A stretch of 64,000 nt of DNA from an uncultured Oscillospiraceae bacterium (lineage in GTDB: Bacteria > Bacillota > Clostridia > Oscillospirales > Oscillospiraceae): assembly GCA_934636655.1 (NCBI GenBank), contig CAKUAS010000007.1, positions 1-64,000 of the forward strand, in the 5' to 3' direction. Under the pieces are notes generated by a model, which had not been told where the DNA came from, ran no database searches, and worked only from the letters and a program-made list of their open reading frames with translations. Made by a program: the position numbers and the translations under genes. Below, piece by piece: positions 7,920 to 16,071 of this stretch (the stretch's first letter is position 1; each line of letters starts with the position of its first letter).

Positions 7920-8750
7920 ATGGACCTTCAAAAGCTGTCGATCGGGCAGATGGCGGAGCTTAACCACATAAGCGAGCAGGCGCTCAGACTCTATGACAAA
8001 GAGGGCTTGCTTACCCCTAATTACGTTGATCCATCAACGGGATACAGGTATTATCACATCGCGCAGTCTGCAAAGCTTGACCTTATCCAGAATATGAAGA
8101 CCTACGGCATGACTCTTCGCCAGATAAGAAGCTTTTTTAATGACAATAACCCTGCCGCGCTGCAAAGTTTGCTCGAAGGTCAGGCAGCAAGCATAGACGA
8201 ACGCATCCTGCAGCTTGAGCGCTCGCGCTCTGCCATAAACCGAACACTTGATAATTATCGCCGATACCGGGCGATGCCCAAAAACGGCGAGATTTTTGTT
8301 GAATTCATCCCGGAACGCTATGTTTTCTGCCACAAATGTGACCGAAACTACTTCGACCAGGATGAAAACGGATACGAATACATGCTCAGACAGCTTAAAA
8401 CGCAACTTGTTTCAAGCAACATGCCGCTGTCGTATTTCAGCAATATCGGCACCATAATACGGAGGCCGAATCTTGCATCGGACAAGCTGTTTTCAAACGA
8501 GGTGTTTGTTTTTGTTGACAAGTCCGGGGAAGCCGAATGCATTCCGGCTGCGGCATATGTGTGCCTGTGCTCCGGCGAGGCCAGCCTGGAGGCCGAAAAT
8601 ATACGCAGACTGCTGCAATACATTGAAGCCCGAGGCTGCGAAATATGCGGCGACTATCTCTGCGAGGTAATCGTCGACTTCCCCATGCTCGACTTCGATC
8701 GGCGGCGCATGTTCTATAAGATACAAATTCCGGTGCGATTTTTTGGTTAA
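7920..8750 (+). CDS. MerR-family transcriptional regulator with effector domain
   Basis: The 276-residue protein has a MerR winged HTH at residues 4-72 (SIGQMAELNHISEQALRLYDKEGLL, GYRYYH), a connecting coiled coil (about 80-120), and a C-terminal domain of about 150 residues like the GyrI/BltR effector-binding fold. Such proteins remodel promoters with long spacers when a ligand binds. ATG 7920 follows GGAGGAG. The next gene starts 110 bases away behind a TTGACA-19-TATAAT promoter, its probable target. The ligand is unknown; the neighbour suggests an amino-acid-like compound. Confidence 0.85.
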   Translation: MDLQKLSIGQMAELNHISEQALRLYDKEGLLTPNYVDPSTGYRYYHIAQSAKLDLIQNMKTYGMTLRQIRSFFNDNNPAALQSLLEGQAASIDERILQLERSRSAINRTLDNYRRYRAMPKNGEIFVEFIPERYVFCHKCDRNYFDQDENGYEYMLRQLKTQLVSSNMPLSYFSNIGTIIRRPNLASDKLFSNEVFVFVDKSGEAECIPAAAYVCLCSGEASLEAENIRRLLQYIEARGCEICGDYLCEVIVDFPMLDFDRRRMFYKIQIPVRFFG

Positions 8751-8770
8751 TTTGCGCATATAGAAATATC

Positions 8771-8801
8771 TTGACATTATTGCGGCTATAATCTGTATAA
8801 T
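8771..8801 (+). promoter_or_regulatory. MerR-type promoter of the dehydrogenase gene
   Basis: TTGACA (8771-8776) and TATAAT (8796-8801) match consensus but are 19 bp apart, the hallmark of MerR-activated promoters. An imperfect dyad GGCTAT/ATAGCC (8784-8789 and 8800-8805) overlaps the spacer and the -10. Confidence 0.65.
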
Positions 8802-8859
8802 AGCCTTGTAAGGTTGTTAAAAATATAACCAATATTCAAAAAACAAGGAGGCAATTATA

Positions 8860-9948
8860 ATGGATCGCAAAATAAGAGTCGTTCAGTACGGTGCGGGCAA
8901 AATGAGCCGCTATCTTATGCGCTATGTCATTGAGCATGACGGAGAGCTGGTCGGCGCATTCTGCCGCAACAAGAGTCATATCGGCAAAGATGTCTCCGAG
9001 ATAATCGGCGGAGGCTTCCCCCATGTCGGAGTCACCGTTGAAAATTCCGCGGATGCCGACAAGCGCATCGGCGAGCTCAAGCCTGACGTCTGCATAATCG
9101 CAACTCGCAGCACCGTTGCAGAGCTTGAGGACATCTTCACCATTTGCGCAAAGCACGGCGTCAACGCCATCACCACTTGTGAGGAGGCTCTGTATCCCTG
9201 GAACTCCTCCCCTGCCCTTACCGCGAAGCTTGACAAGCTCGCCAAGGAGGGCGGCTGCACGCTCACCGGCGTGGGCTACTGTGACCTTTACTGGGGCACG
9301 ATGGTCACGAACCTTGCCGGCTCCTCGCACAAGATCACGAAGATCGAGGGCAGCAGCTGGTACAATGTCGAGGACTACGGCGTTGCGCTCGCCGAGGGTC
9401 ACGGCGCGGGACTTACGATCGACGAGTTCAACAAGACCATCGGCTGTTATAACGAAACTCCCTCGGATGAGATGAAGGAGCTTGTCGAAAGCGGCAAATA
9501 CGTCCCCTCATATATGTGGAACCAGAACGGCTGGCTGTGCAGCAAGATGAACCTGCACATCACCTCACAGACGCAGAAGTGCATCCCCTGCGTCGACAAG
9601 GAGGACCTCAAGTCCGAAACGCTGGGCATGGTCGTTAAGGCGGGCGATGCAACGGGCATGCGCGCCATTGTTACCACAGAGACCGAGGAGGGCATCACCC
9701 TCGTCACCGAGTGCGTCGGCAAGATCTACAATCCCGAGGAGACCGATAAAAACGTCTGGACTCTTCACGGTGAGCCCGACACGACCTGCATCGTCAATCA
9801 GCCCGCTACGGTCGAGCTTACCTGCGCAACGCTCGTAAACCGCATCCCGCAGCTCATTGATGCTCCGGCAGGCTACGTCACTACCGATCAGTTCCCGTAC
9901 AACGAATATATGGTCCACCCGATGAACTGCTACGTTAAAAGCAAATAA
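8860..9948 (+). CDS. 2,4-diaminopentanoate dehydrogenase-like NAD(P) oxidoreductase
   Basis: The 362-residue protein starts with a Rossmann motif (VVQYGAGKM, Gly11-x-Gly13) followed by a DapB-type N-domain, and ends in the long C-domain typical of the ornithine-fermentation enzyme 2,4-diaminopentanoate dehydrogenase (Ord). Family members reductively or oxidatively handle a 2,4-diamino acid with NAD(P). ATG 8860 follows AAGGAGG. No other ornithine-pathway gene (OraS/OraE, OrtA/B) is present here, so the substrate is uncertain. It is monocistronic, behind a MerR-type promoter, and closed by a 17-bp hairpin. Confidence 0.7.
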   Translation: MDRKIRVVQYGAGKMSRYLMRYVIEHDGELVGAFCRNKSHIGKDVSEIIGGGFPHVGVTVENSADADKRIGELKPDVCIIATRSTVAELEDIFTICAKHGVNAITTCEEALYPWNSSPALTAKLDKLAKEGGCTLTGVGYCDLYWGTMVTNLAGSSHKITKIEGSSWYNVEDYGVALAEGHGAGLTIDEFNKTIGCYNETPSDEMKELVESGKYVPSYMWNQNGWLCSKMNLHITSQTQKCIPCVDKEDLKSETLGMVVKAGDATGMRAIVTTETEEGITLVTECVGKIYNPEETDKNVWTLHGEPDTTCIVNQPATVELTCATLVNRIPQLIDAPAGYVTTDQFPYNEYMVHPMNCYVKSK

Positions 9949-9960
9949 ACATCACAAATT

Positions 9961-9996
9961 TTAACGGGCTGCCGTCATGTGACGGCAGCCCGTTAA
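9961..9996 (+). terminator. Perfect palindromic terminator
   Basis: A 17-bp perfect inverted repeat (9961-9977 with 9980-9996) begins 12 bases after the dehydrogenase stop. It lacks a long T run but is extremely stable. It probably protects or ends the plus-strand transcript. Confidence 0.7.
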
Positions 9997-10002
9997 GCAT
10001 GT

Positions 10003-10033
10003 AAAAAGGGTGCAGCGTGGGAGAGCTGCACCC
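10003..10033 (-). terminator. Terminator of the oleate hydratase transcript
   Basis: On the minus strand an 8-bp stem GGGTGCAG/CTGCACCC (10008-10015 with 10026-10033) is followed by TTTTTA. Two more stems (10037-10055 and 10054-10082) lie between it and the gene. Confidence 0.7.
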
Positions 10034-10126
10034 TAAACCTCCGTTTCCCCGGAGGGCGGAGGATGAACCTTTCATCCGCCCTTCAAAGTAAATCGGGGGC
10101 AACACTGACTTAAACTATACTAATTA

Positions 10127-11902
10127 TTATACTATATTGTACTTCTTGAGCAGATCGACAACAACGTTGTTGGTCAGAGGCTCCTTGAGCATGCCGAGCA
10201 GCGGCATGATGGACGGGAGCAGGAACTCTGTCGGCTTCTTGCCGTCGAGCAGCTTGCTGGTAGCGTACAGCAGGTCGCGGATATCATATACGGAGCCCCA
10301 GACCTCGGGAACGCCGCGATCGACATTGCACAGCGTGTAGACTGCTTCCATGCCGGTACGAATGGAGTACTCGGTGGTGAAAACGGTGTCACGCGGTGTA
10401 TCGGCGAACTGGCCGACAAATGCGAGGTTGACCGAACCGTCGGGAACTACCTTGGGACGGTCGCCCTCTGCTCTGGGCATGAAGAAGGTGGTGACGTAAG
10501 GCATCATGCACGGAGTGGTGTTGCACTCGTTGGTCGCAAGATCCATGATCTGATCCTCGGGGATACCGATGTGGTACAGCCACTCGGCCGCGAGCTCGAT
10601 GCCGGTGCACTGGTACATGGGCTTTTTGATGAAGTCGCCCTCATCGTCCCAGCAGTTGAGGCCGTAGACCCAGATCAGGCAGTGATCGGAGGGCTGCTCC
10701 TGGAACTGACCCTGACGGTTTATCGTCCAGCTTACGAGCCAGCTGGAGTCGCGGCATGTAACGATACCGCCGGTGACGACCTTGCCGGACAGAGGATCGC
10801 GCTTGCAGATCTTCTGGATGGCGTCGAGTATCTGCTTGTTTGCGGTGTCAACGGTCCAGGATTCCCAGGAGGTCTCCTTGATGCCGGCGAAGAACTTCTC
10901 GGGACGGCCGAATGCCGGATCCTGAGCGGCGATCTTCTTCCACATCTCGATGGAGGGGCCTTCGCCGTTTTTAACTGTGACGACGGGAGCATGGGTCTGA
11001 TCGCCGTATGCCGAAGCGTCGCCCTGGCAGCCGTTGGTGCAGATGACGAGATCGTCCTCGGTGAGGTCGATGACCTTCTCTACGCCGCCCTGGGTGTACT
11101 CTATCTTCTTTGCGACCTTCTTCTCGGGGGTGCAGTCGCAGACGATGTTGGTAACGGTCGTATCGTAGAGGATCTTGCCGCCGTGGTCGGTGATGTACTT
11201 GCACATGGGCAGGATCATGGACTCATACTGATTGTAGCGGGTGAAGCGCAGTGCACTCAGGTCGGGCAGACCGTCGATATGGTGGATGTAGCGCTGCAGG
11301 TACAGCTTCATCTCAAGTGCGGAATGCCATTTCTCGAATGCGAACATGGTCTGCCAGTAGGTCCAGAAGTTGGTCTCATAGAACTCGTCGTCGAATACAT
11401 CGTCGATCTTCTTATCCTCGAGGGACTTGTTGGTGGCCATGAACAGCTTCAGCAGCTGGGTTGCCGCACCGGGGGTAAGACCGTACTTTCTGTCGGTGTG
11501 TGCGTCCTGGCCCTGTTTTTCGGTGACGCGGCACAGAGAGAAGTTCGGGTCCTCCTTATTCAGATGATAGTACTCGGAGAAAACTGTCTCGCCGGGGTTT
11601 ATGATTGAGGGGATGGACTTGAACAGATCCCACATACACTCGAAGTGGTTATCCATCTCACGGCCGCCGCGCATGATGAAGCCCTTGGTAGCATCGTAGA
11701 TGCCGTCGCAGGAGCCGCCGGCCAGAGGCAGGTGCTCGAAAAGGGTGATGTGATCGCCGGGCATCTGTGCGTCACGGATCAGGAAGCAGGCTGCCGCAAG
11801 ACCTGCAAGACCGGTACCGACTATATAAGCCGATTTCTTGTCGATGCCTTCGGGCTTTTTCGGGGTAGCAAATGCCTCATAGTTACCACTGCTGTAATAC
11901 AT
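10127..11902 (-). CDS. ohyA: Oleate hydratase (myosin-cross-reactive antigen family)
   Basis: The 591-residue protein has the FAD-binding motif GTGLAGLAAACF near residue 25 and the family blocks FIMRGGREMDNHFECMWDLF and CRVTEKQG. The length equals that of known MCRA proteins. The enzyme adds water to the cis-9 double bond of oleate and related unsaturated fatty acids, giving 10-hydroxy acids and detoxifying free fatty acids; it uses FAD structurally. I chose ATG 11902, preceded by AGGAGG, instead of an upstream start at 12001 that would run through the ferredoxin gene. It follows Crp/Fnr and ferredoxin genes on the same strand, probably as one operon. Confidence 0.93.
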   Translation of the reverse strand: MYYSSGNYEAFATPKKPEGIDKKSAYIVGTGLAGLAAACFLIRDAQMPGDHITLFEHLPLAGGSCDGIYDATKGFIMRGGREMDNHFECMWDLFKSIPSIINPGETVFSEYYHLNKEDPNFSLCRVTEKQGQDAHTDRKYGLTPGAATQLLKLFMATNKSLEDKKIDDVFDDEFYETNFWTYWQTMFAFEKWHSALEMKLYLQRYIHHIDGLPDLSALRFTRYNQYESMILPMCKYITDHGGKILYDTTVTNIVCDCTPEKKVAKKIEYTQGGVEKVIDLTEDDLVICTNGCQGDASAYGDQTHAPVVTVKNGEGPSIEMWKKIAAQDPAFGRPEKFFAGIKETSWESWTVDTANKQILDAIQKICKRDPLSGKVVTGGIVTCRDSSWLVSWTINRQGQFQEQPSDHCLIWVYGLNCWDDEGDFIKKPMYQCTGIELAAEWLYHIGIPEDQIMDLATNECNTTPCMMPYVTTFFMPRAEGDRPKVVPDGSVNLAFVGQFADTPRDTVFTTEYSIRTGMEAVYTLCNVDRGVPEVWGSVYDIRDLLYATSKLLDGKKPTEFLLPSIMPLLGMLKEPLTNNVVVDLLKKYNIV

Positions 11903-11966
11903 TATGATTCCTCCTAAAAATTTTATTTTGTCTGCATTTGATGCAGTAAGGTACGTTTTCGGAGCT

Positions 11967-12140
11967 TCAGCGCTTTTCGACGGCCCGCAGAGGGCATGCA
12001 AGATAGCACGCTCCGCAGCCGGTGCATCTGCTTTGGTCGATCAGCAGAGGCTTTTTCCCAGCGTCGATGCAGTTGACGGGGCACCTTGAATGGCATCCTC
12101 CGCAGCCGACGCATTTATCGCTTATAAAGTAATTATCCAC
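11967..12140 (-). CDS. Small 2[4Fe-4S] ferredoxin
   Basis: The 57-residue protein carries two C-x2-C-x2-C-x3-C-P motifs (Cys10/13/16/20 and Cys39/42/45/49), so it holds two [4Fe-4S] clusters and transfers single electrons in the cytoplasm. I chose the GTG start at 12140 because GGAGG lies 7 bases upstream. A longer upstream reading would add a low-complexity segment made by the intergenic hairpin. It sits 64 bases before ohyA and 82 bases after the Crp/Fnr gene. OhyA needs reduced FAD for best activity, so a link is conceivable but unproven. Confidence 0.85.
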   Translation of the reverse strand: MDNYFISDKCVGCGGCHSRCPVNCIDAGKKPLLIDQSRCTGCGACYLACPLRAVEKR

Positions 12141-12163
12141 AGTGTTGTCCTCCGGTCTTGAGG

Positions 12164-12197
12164 AGCTGTGACGGCGGCTCCCCCCGCCGCCACAGCT
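12164..12197 (-). other. Intergenic hairpin between Crp/Fnr and ferredoxin genes
   Basis: A 14-position GC-rich stem with one mismatch (12164-12177 with 12184-12197) and a 6-nt loop lies between the two genes, with no T tract. It may slow or process the polycistronic mRNA, raising ferredoxin/ohyA output relative to the regulator or the reverse. Confidence 0.5.
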
Positions 12198-12222
12198 AAG
12201 AGGGGGAATAAGGTGTGAGAGA

Positions 12223-12888
12223 CTATTGACCCGCGATCTCTTCAAGCGCATTGCGGTCAAGAATTATTATCTTTCCGCGGCCGGTCTCTATTATGCCAAG
12301 GTCACGCAGCTTATCGATCTCGCGGCTGACGACGACACGTGTCGTGCCGAGGCTGTTTGCTATCTCCTCGTGAGTTACGAGGATAGCGCTTGTTTTAAGT
12401 CTGCGGCTTTTTTCGATGAGCTCGCGCGCAACGCAGTGCCGTAGATCGTTGAAAATATAGTAGGATATGTTGTTAAGTATCGCCTGCGCTGTCTTCGAGC
12501 AGGTCTCATAGATAAACAGCGCCATTTGCCAATCCTCGCGTGCGACCTCGCCGATATCAACTCGCTGCAAATACGCAAGCTGCGTTGCCGCGTCGGACTG
12601 CAAACACGGAATAACGTCTGTATCAAGCGCGTTATCTACCGTCATTATGCTGAACGCGTCTCCCTTTTTAAGATGAAACAGCGTTAGTTCTCTCCCCGAG
12701 TCGGACGCAAGGTAAACTCTCACGCCGCCCTCGAGCACAAAGACTATACCGTCCTTCTTGACCGTTTTGAAGATAACGTGCTCCCCCTTTTTATAACTGC
12801 GGAAGATCGCGTCATCCTGAAGCGTTTGCTTGTGCCTTTCGCACAGCGATGCCCAAAACGGTATGCACTCGCTTATGCTGTGCTTCAT
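12223..12888 (-). CDS. Crp/Fnr-family transcriptional regulator
   Basis: The 221-residue protein has a cyclic-nucleotide-binding-like beta-barrel (about residues 20-115), a long dimerisation helix and a C-terminal winged HTH with THEEIANSLGTTRVVVSREIDKL. There is no N-terminal Cys cluster of the Fnr type, so a 4Fe-4S oxygen sensor is unlikely. ATG 12888 follows CAGGAGTGA; a longer start at 12951 lacks a site. It is the first gene of the probable Crp-ferredoxin-ohyA operon and likely regulates it, perhaps in response to free fatty acid or redox. That effector is a guess. Confidence 0.85.
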   Translation of the reverse strand: MKHSISECIPFWASLCERHKQTLQDDAIFRSYKKGEHVIFKTVKKDGIVFVLEGGVRVYLASDSGRELTLFHLKKGDAFSIMTVDNALDTDVIPCLQSDAATQLAYLQRVDIGEVAREDWQMALFIYETCSKTAQAILNNISYYIFNDLRHCVARELIEKSRRLKTSAILVTHEEIANSLGTTRVVVSREIDKLRDLGIIETGRGKIIILDRNALEEIAGQ

Positions 12889-13091
12889 TTTTATCACTCC
12901 TGCATCAAATATTTTTCTCCCACGGGCGTTTTTTGTTATAGGTACTAACATTTGCGTCCAAAAAAATTTGTGCGGAACTCTTTGTTCATTTGTTTGGATT
13001 TTATCAAATTACGAAAGTATTTCCGCATCTTTTGTTACTTAAATCATAAAATATTTAGCCACATTTGAAAATTTGTATAAAACATATAAAT

Positions 13092-13721
13092 TTAACTGTC
13101 GTTCTTTATGTAATTCGCAATAATCTCGGATGAGGTGCGCAGAGTTTCGACGGGATCAATGGCAAAATCCGTGCCGTCATATATGTTCGTTCCCGTATAT
13201 GCGTTTATAAGGATCTGATATATCATGTGTATGTCTATATCCGCGCGTATAGAACCGTCGGCTATTCCCTCGCGCAGAGCTATGAGCGCCGGTATGGGTA
13301 TTTCCTTATCGGTAAACTGCCAGAACACATCGCTTATGTTGAGCTCGGTCTCGATATTCTCCTCCATGGCATAGCTGAGCATCTCGCGTGTATAGGCGTA
13401 CCACTTGGGCATCTCGGTGTAGGCGTTTGTGTATTCGTCCATGCAGGCGACATACTTTTCAAAGCCTGTTTTGAGAGTCCTTACGCGAACCGTGTATCGC
13501 TCCATGAATTTTTCATAAAACTGCGTGAGCGCGTCGCGCCATGCGGCGATGACAAGCCCGTCCTTCGTACCGAAATAACGGTAGACCGACATGGGAGTCA
13601 GGCCGGCCTCCTTTGCAATGCGATTTATGCTTGTGACCGCGACCCCTTCGTCAATGAACAGATCCTGCGCGACCTCAATAACGCGCTGCTTGTTCTTATC
13701 CCTTACCTGCTGCTTTGACAT
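13092..13721 (-). CDS. TetR-family regulator of the corrinoid methyltransferase operon
   Basis: The 209-residue protein has an N-terminal TetR HTH (residues 10-56: FIDEGVAVTSINRIAKEAGLTPMSVYRYFGTKD) and a helical ligand-binding C-terminal part. Its ATG at 13721 lies 19 bases inside the end of the methyltransferase gene, and the ribosome site GGAGAT is within that gene, so the two are translationally coupled. A regulator placed at the end of its own operon suggests feedback control by the methylated substrate. The ligand is unknown. Confidence 0.88.
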   Translation of the reverse strand: MSKQQVRDKNKQRVIEVAQDLFIDEGVAVTSINRIAKEAGLTPMSVYRYFGTKDGLVIAAWRDALTQFYEKFMERYTVRVRTLKTGFEKYVACMDEYTNAYTEMPKWYAYTREMLSYAMEENIETELNISDVFWQFTDKEIPIPALIALREGIADGSIRADIDIHMIYQILINAYTGTNIYDGTDFAIDPVETLRTSSEIIANYIKNDS

Positions 13722-15445
13722 GCTTTGAGTATCTCCACTGCTGCGCGTGCTGCCGCGCCGGCATCCTCGGTGTACACATCCGCGCCGATCTCGTCGCAGA
13801 AGCTCTGGCTTATCGGCGCTCCGCCGACAAATATTCTGACCTTATCGCGTATCCCCTTTTCCTCGGCAAGCGAAACGACTCTGCGCATTTCGTTCATCGT
13901 AGTTGTAAGCAGCGCGGAGCAGGCAATGATCCCGCAATCATGCTCGACGGCAGTTTCGATAAACTGCTCTGCAGAGACGTCCGTTCCGAGATCGTAGACC
14001 TCTATGCCGCTGCCCTCCATCATGATCTTAACGAGATTTTTGCCGATATCGTGCATATCGCCGCGCACTGTACCGATGACGGCGCTGCCGACGGCGCTCT
14101 GTCCGCCCTCGCCTACCATGTGCGGCTTTAAAAGCGCTGTGGCCGCTGACATGCAGCGTGCGGCGATCAGCATCTCGGGAACGAAAACGCGGTTTGCCGA
14201 AAAATCGTCACCGAGCTTATTCATGCCCTTCACAAGGCCTCCGGAGAGTATAACCTGCGCCGAGATGCCCTCGCCGAGTGCCTCCTGACACAGGGAAAGC
14301 AGCTTTTTCTGCTGACCGCGGCAGAGCGCCGCGCTTATGCGCTCGAGTACGCTGTCACCCGCCGGCTCCTCGGTCGCCGGCGTTTTTACTTCTTCGGCCG
14401 TCTTTCTCTCGCCGAGCACGCGGCGTGGAATCGGGGGAAGCTCAAATGCTGGCACATGAAGCTGCGCGTTATATTCATCTATCGCCTGATTTATATATTG
14501 ATCGACATGCGGGAACACCGCTCCCGGAACGCCGTAGGTGATCGACGGGATAAAATATCCGCCGGGGCAGCACTCTTTGAGCGTTCTGCGGGCATAGGCA
14601 AGTATCTCTTCTCCGCTCGCGTCACCGCGGTCTATCGCAGCACCCATGCCGCCCATGAGGACGAGCTTGCCCTTGAGATGGCGCTGGAGAGCCGGGATAT
14701 CGTTCTCCGGCAGAGTTCCCTGCCAGACCTGAATGCCGATCTCGGCCATGTCGTCGACTATCGGAACAAGATAGGAGTCGGCGTGGTGGACGGCTATGCA
14801 GCCGCGCGAGCGGATATAGCCGTAAAAGCGGCGATACGGCTCCTTGAAAAATTCGCGCCACATATCGGGCTTCATGAAAAGCGCATCGCGCGTGCCCCAG
14901 TCGTCGTGCGAGAAGATAACATCCGGCCGGAGGTTGTCGATGAGCATTTTCACATAGCGCAGACGGTACTCGGTGATGTATTCTATAAGCTCGTGCATCT
15001 CGTCGGGATGCTCGTAGAGATTGGTGAGCGTAGGCTCAAAACCCATGAGAAAGTGGCACTGTTCGAATATGCCTGTGCCCATGAATCCGGCGACGAGCTG
15101 CTCATCACCCGCGGCCTCGCGCGCTTTTTTGCGGCACTCCTCCCAGCCTTCGGTGCAGCTGTCTTCAATGTCCGGCGCATGCACGGTCTCGCGCCAGCGC
15201 GTTATGTCCCGGCACACGGCAAGATCACCGTGGTTTAAAGGCATTGCACCCGGCGCATCCTCGGGGAAGCTTATGGTAGTGCCCCAGCGGTCGACGCTCA
15301 CGGTGCCGCGCTTGCGGTTGCCCCTGAGATATGTGTTTATCGGGTCATAAAGGCACATGTGCAGCGCCTCGTACTGCCTGAGCTGGCGCTCGGGCTGAGC
15401 GTCGGGCTTCAGCATCTCCAAAAAGATCTCTTTTGCGGTCTGCAT
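13703..15445 (-). CDS. UroD-family methyltransferase fused to a corrinoid-binding protein
   Basis: This 580-residue protein joins two parts normally made as separate polypeptides. Residues 1-340 form a UroD-fold methyltransferase of the MtaA/MtbA/MtvB type (FSHDDWGT, HHADSY, CCPGGYF). A linker at 340-365 leads to a four-helix cap and a B12-binding Rossmann domain (about 370-575) with GTVRGDMHDIGKN, where His465 would be the lower cobalt ligand. The protein should move a methyl group from an O-, N- or S-methyl donor onto its own corrinoid. It is preceded by DUF2284 (6-base gap) and overlaps TetR. The donor cannot be read from sequence. Confidence 0.88.
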   Translation of the reverse strand: MQTAKEIFLEMLKPDAQPERQLRQYEALHMCLYDPINTYLRGNRKRGTVSVDRWGTTISFPEDAPGAMPLNHGDLAVCRDITRWRETVHAPDIEDSCTEGWEECRKKAREAAGDEQLVAGFMGTGIFEQCHFLMGFEPTLTNLYEHPDEMHELIEYITEYRLRYVKMLIDNLRPDVIFSHDDWGTRDALFMKPDMWREFFKEPYRRFYGYIRSRGCIAVHHADSYLVPIVDDMAEIGIQVWQGTLPENDIPALQRHLKGKLVLMGGMGAAIDRGDASGEEILAYARRTLKECCPGGYFIPSITYGVPGAVFPHVDQYINQAIDEYNAQLHVPAFELPPIPRRVLGERKTAEEVKTPATEEPAGDSVLERISAALCRGQQKKLLSLCQEALGEGISAQVILSGGLVKGMNKLGDDFSANRVFVPEMLIAARCMSAATALLKPHMVGEGGQSAVGSAVIGTVRGDMHDIGKNLVKIMMEGSGIEVYDLGTDVSAEQFIETAVEHDCGIIACSALLTTTMNEMRRVVSLAEEKGIRDKVRIFVGGAPISQSFCDEIGADVYTEDAGAAARAAVEILKACQSSR

Positions 15446-15451
15446 GGCATT

Positions 15452-15988
15452 TCACTCCTCACAATACAGCAGGCACGAGGTATATGTCATCGTGCGCGGG
15501 CCGTAGTTATATCCAAGCCCCGAACGGGCGCAAATGTCGCTCACAAAAAGGCCGAAAGCCTCCATCGACGAAAGCTTTTTTGACGGGTAGCGGCAGGGCT
15601 TATCGGGATATGTGCATTTTGCGCATATCGTGCAGCATCCGGCCGTCAGCGGAAGGCAGCCGGGGCAGATCATGCGCGCCTGACGGGCGAAGTTTAAAAA
15701 GCGTTTCTTATGCTGCTCGGCAGTTCTCTGCATGCCGTCATAGTCAAACTCATCCGTGAGTTCTCCCATAGTCTGTACGAGCAGACACCTATTATACTGC
15801 GCAATGCGGCGCTTTGCATAGTCGATGCTGCCGCAGGCGGGCGGGCATGCCCAGTTCGTGTTCCATTTTCCGCATCTGCCGAAGGAGCACATTTCGCGCA
15901 CAGCCTCCAGCGGCGTGAGCGCCGACATATCGGCATACCCAATGTGCGTAAATCCGTTTTCCCTCGCCAGCGTAAGAATATCCGTCAT
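15452..15988 (-). CDS. DUF2284 putative metal-binding protein
   Basis: The 178-residue protein is rich in paired cysteines: CPPACG near residue 50, and a central CPGCLPLTAGCCTICAKCTYPDKPC block typical of DUF2284. Such proteins are predicted to bind iron-sulfur or other metal clusters and often accompany corrinoid methyltransferases. It opens the minus-strand operon DUF2284/UroD-B12/TetR. ATG 15988 has a modest purine-rich upstream site. A role in electron delivery to cobalt or as a metallochaperone is inference. Confidence 0.8.
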   Translation of the reverse strand: MTDILTLARENGFTHIGYADMSALTPLEAVREMCSFGRCGKWNTNWACPPACGSIDYAKRRIAQYNRCLLVQTMGELTDEFDYDGMQRTAEQHKKRFLNFARQARMICPGCLPLTAGCCTICAKCTYPDKPCRYPSKKLSSMEAFGLFVSDICARSGLGYNYGPRTMTYTSCLLYCEE

Positions 15989-16071
15989 ATGCTCTCAGCC
16001 TCTTGACAAAGCATGAACTAACTGCTAAAAATTATATGTAATACACCATATTATATTAAGGGGTGATGTCC
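15989..16071. promoter_or_regulatory. Divergent promoter region of the corrinoid cluster
   Basis: Only 83 bases separate the two divergent operons. A consensus -35 TTGACA is at 16003-16008 on the plus strand, with AT-rich candidates for -10 boxes (16032-16056) on both strands. No cobalamin riboswitch fits in this space. The TetR product is the obvious candidate to bind here. Confidence 0.5.

Noticed and set aside
10571..11608. 345-codon open frame opposite ohyA
   Set aside because: Overlaps the strongly conserved oleate hydratase on the other strand and has no recognisable motif.
11903..12001. Longer N-terminus for oleate hydratase from 12001
   Set aside because: It would overlap the ferredoxin gene; ATG 11902 has AGGAGG and gives the family length.
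12141..12260. Longer N-terminus for the ferredoxin from 12260
   Set aside because: It would translate the GC-rich intergenic hairpin; GTG 12140 has a well-spaced GGAGG.
15989..16071. Cobalamin riboswitch before the corrinoid genes
   Set aside because: Only 83 bases between divergent starts and no B12-box-like sequence.
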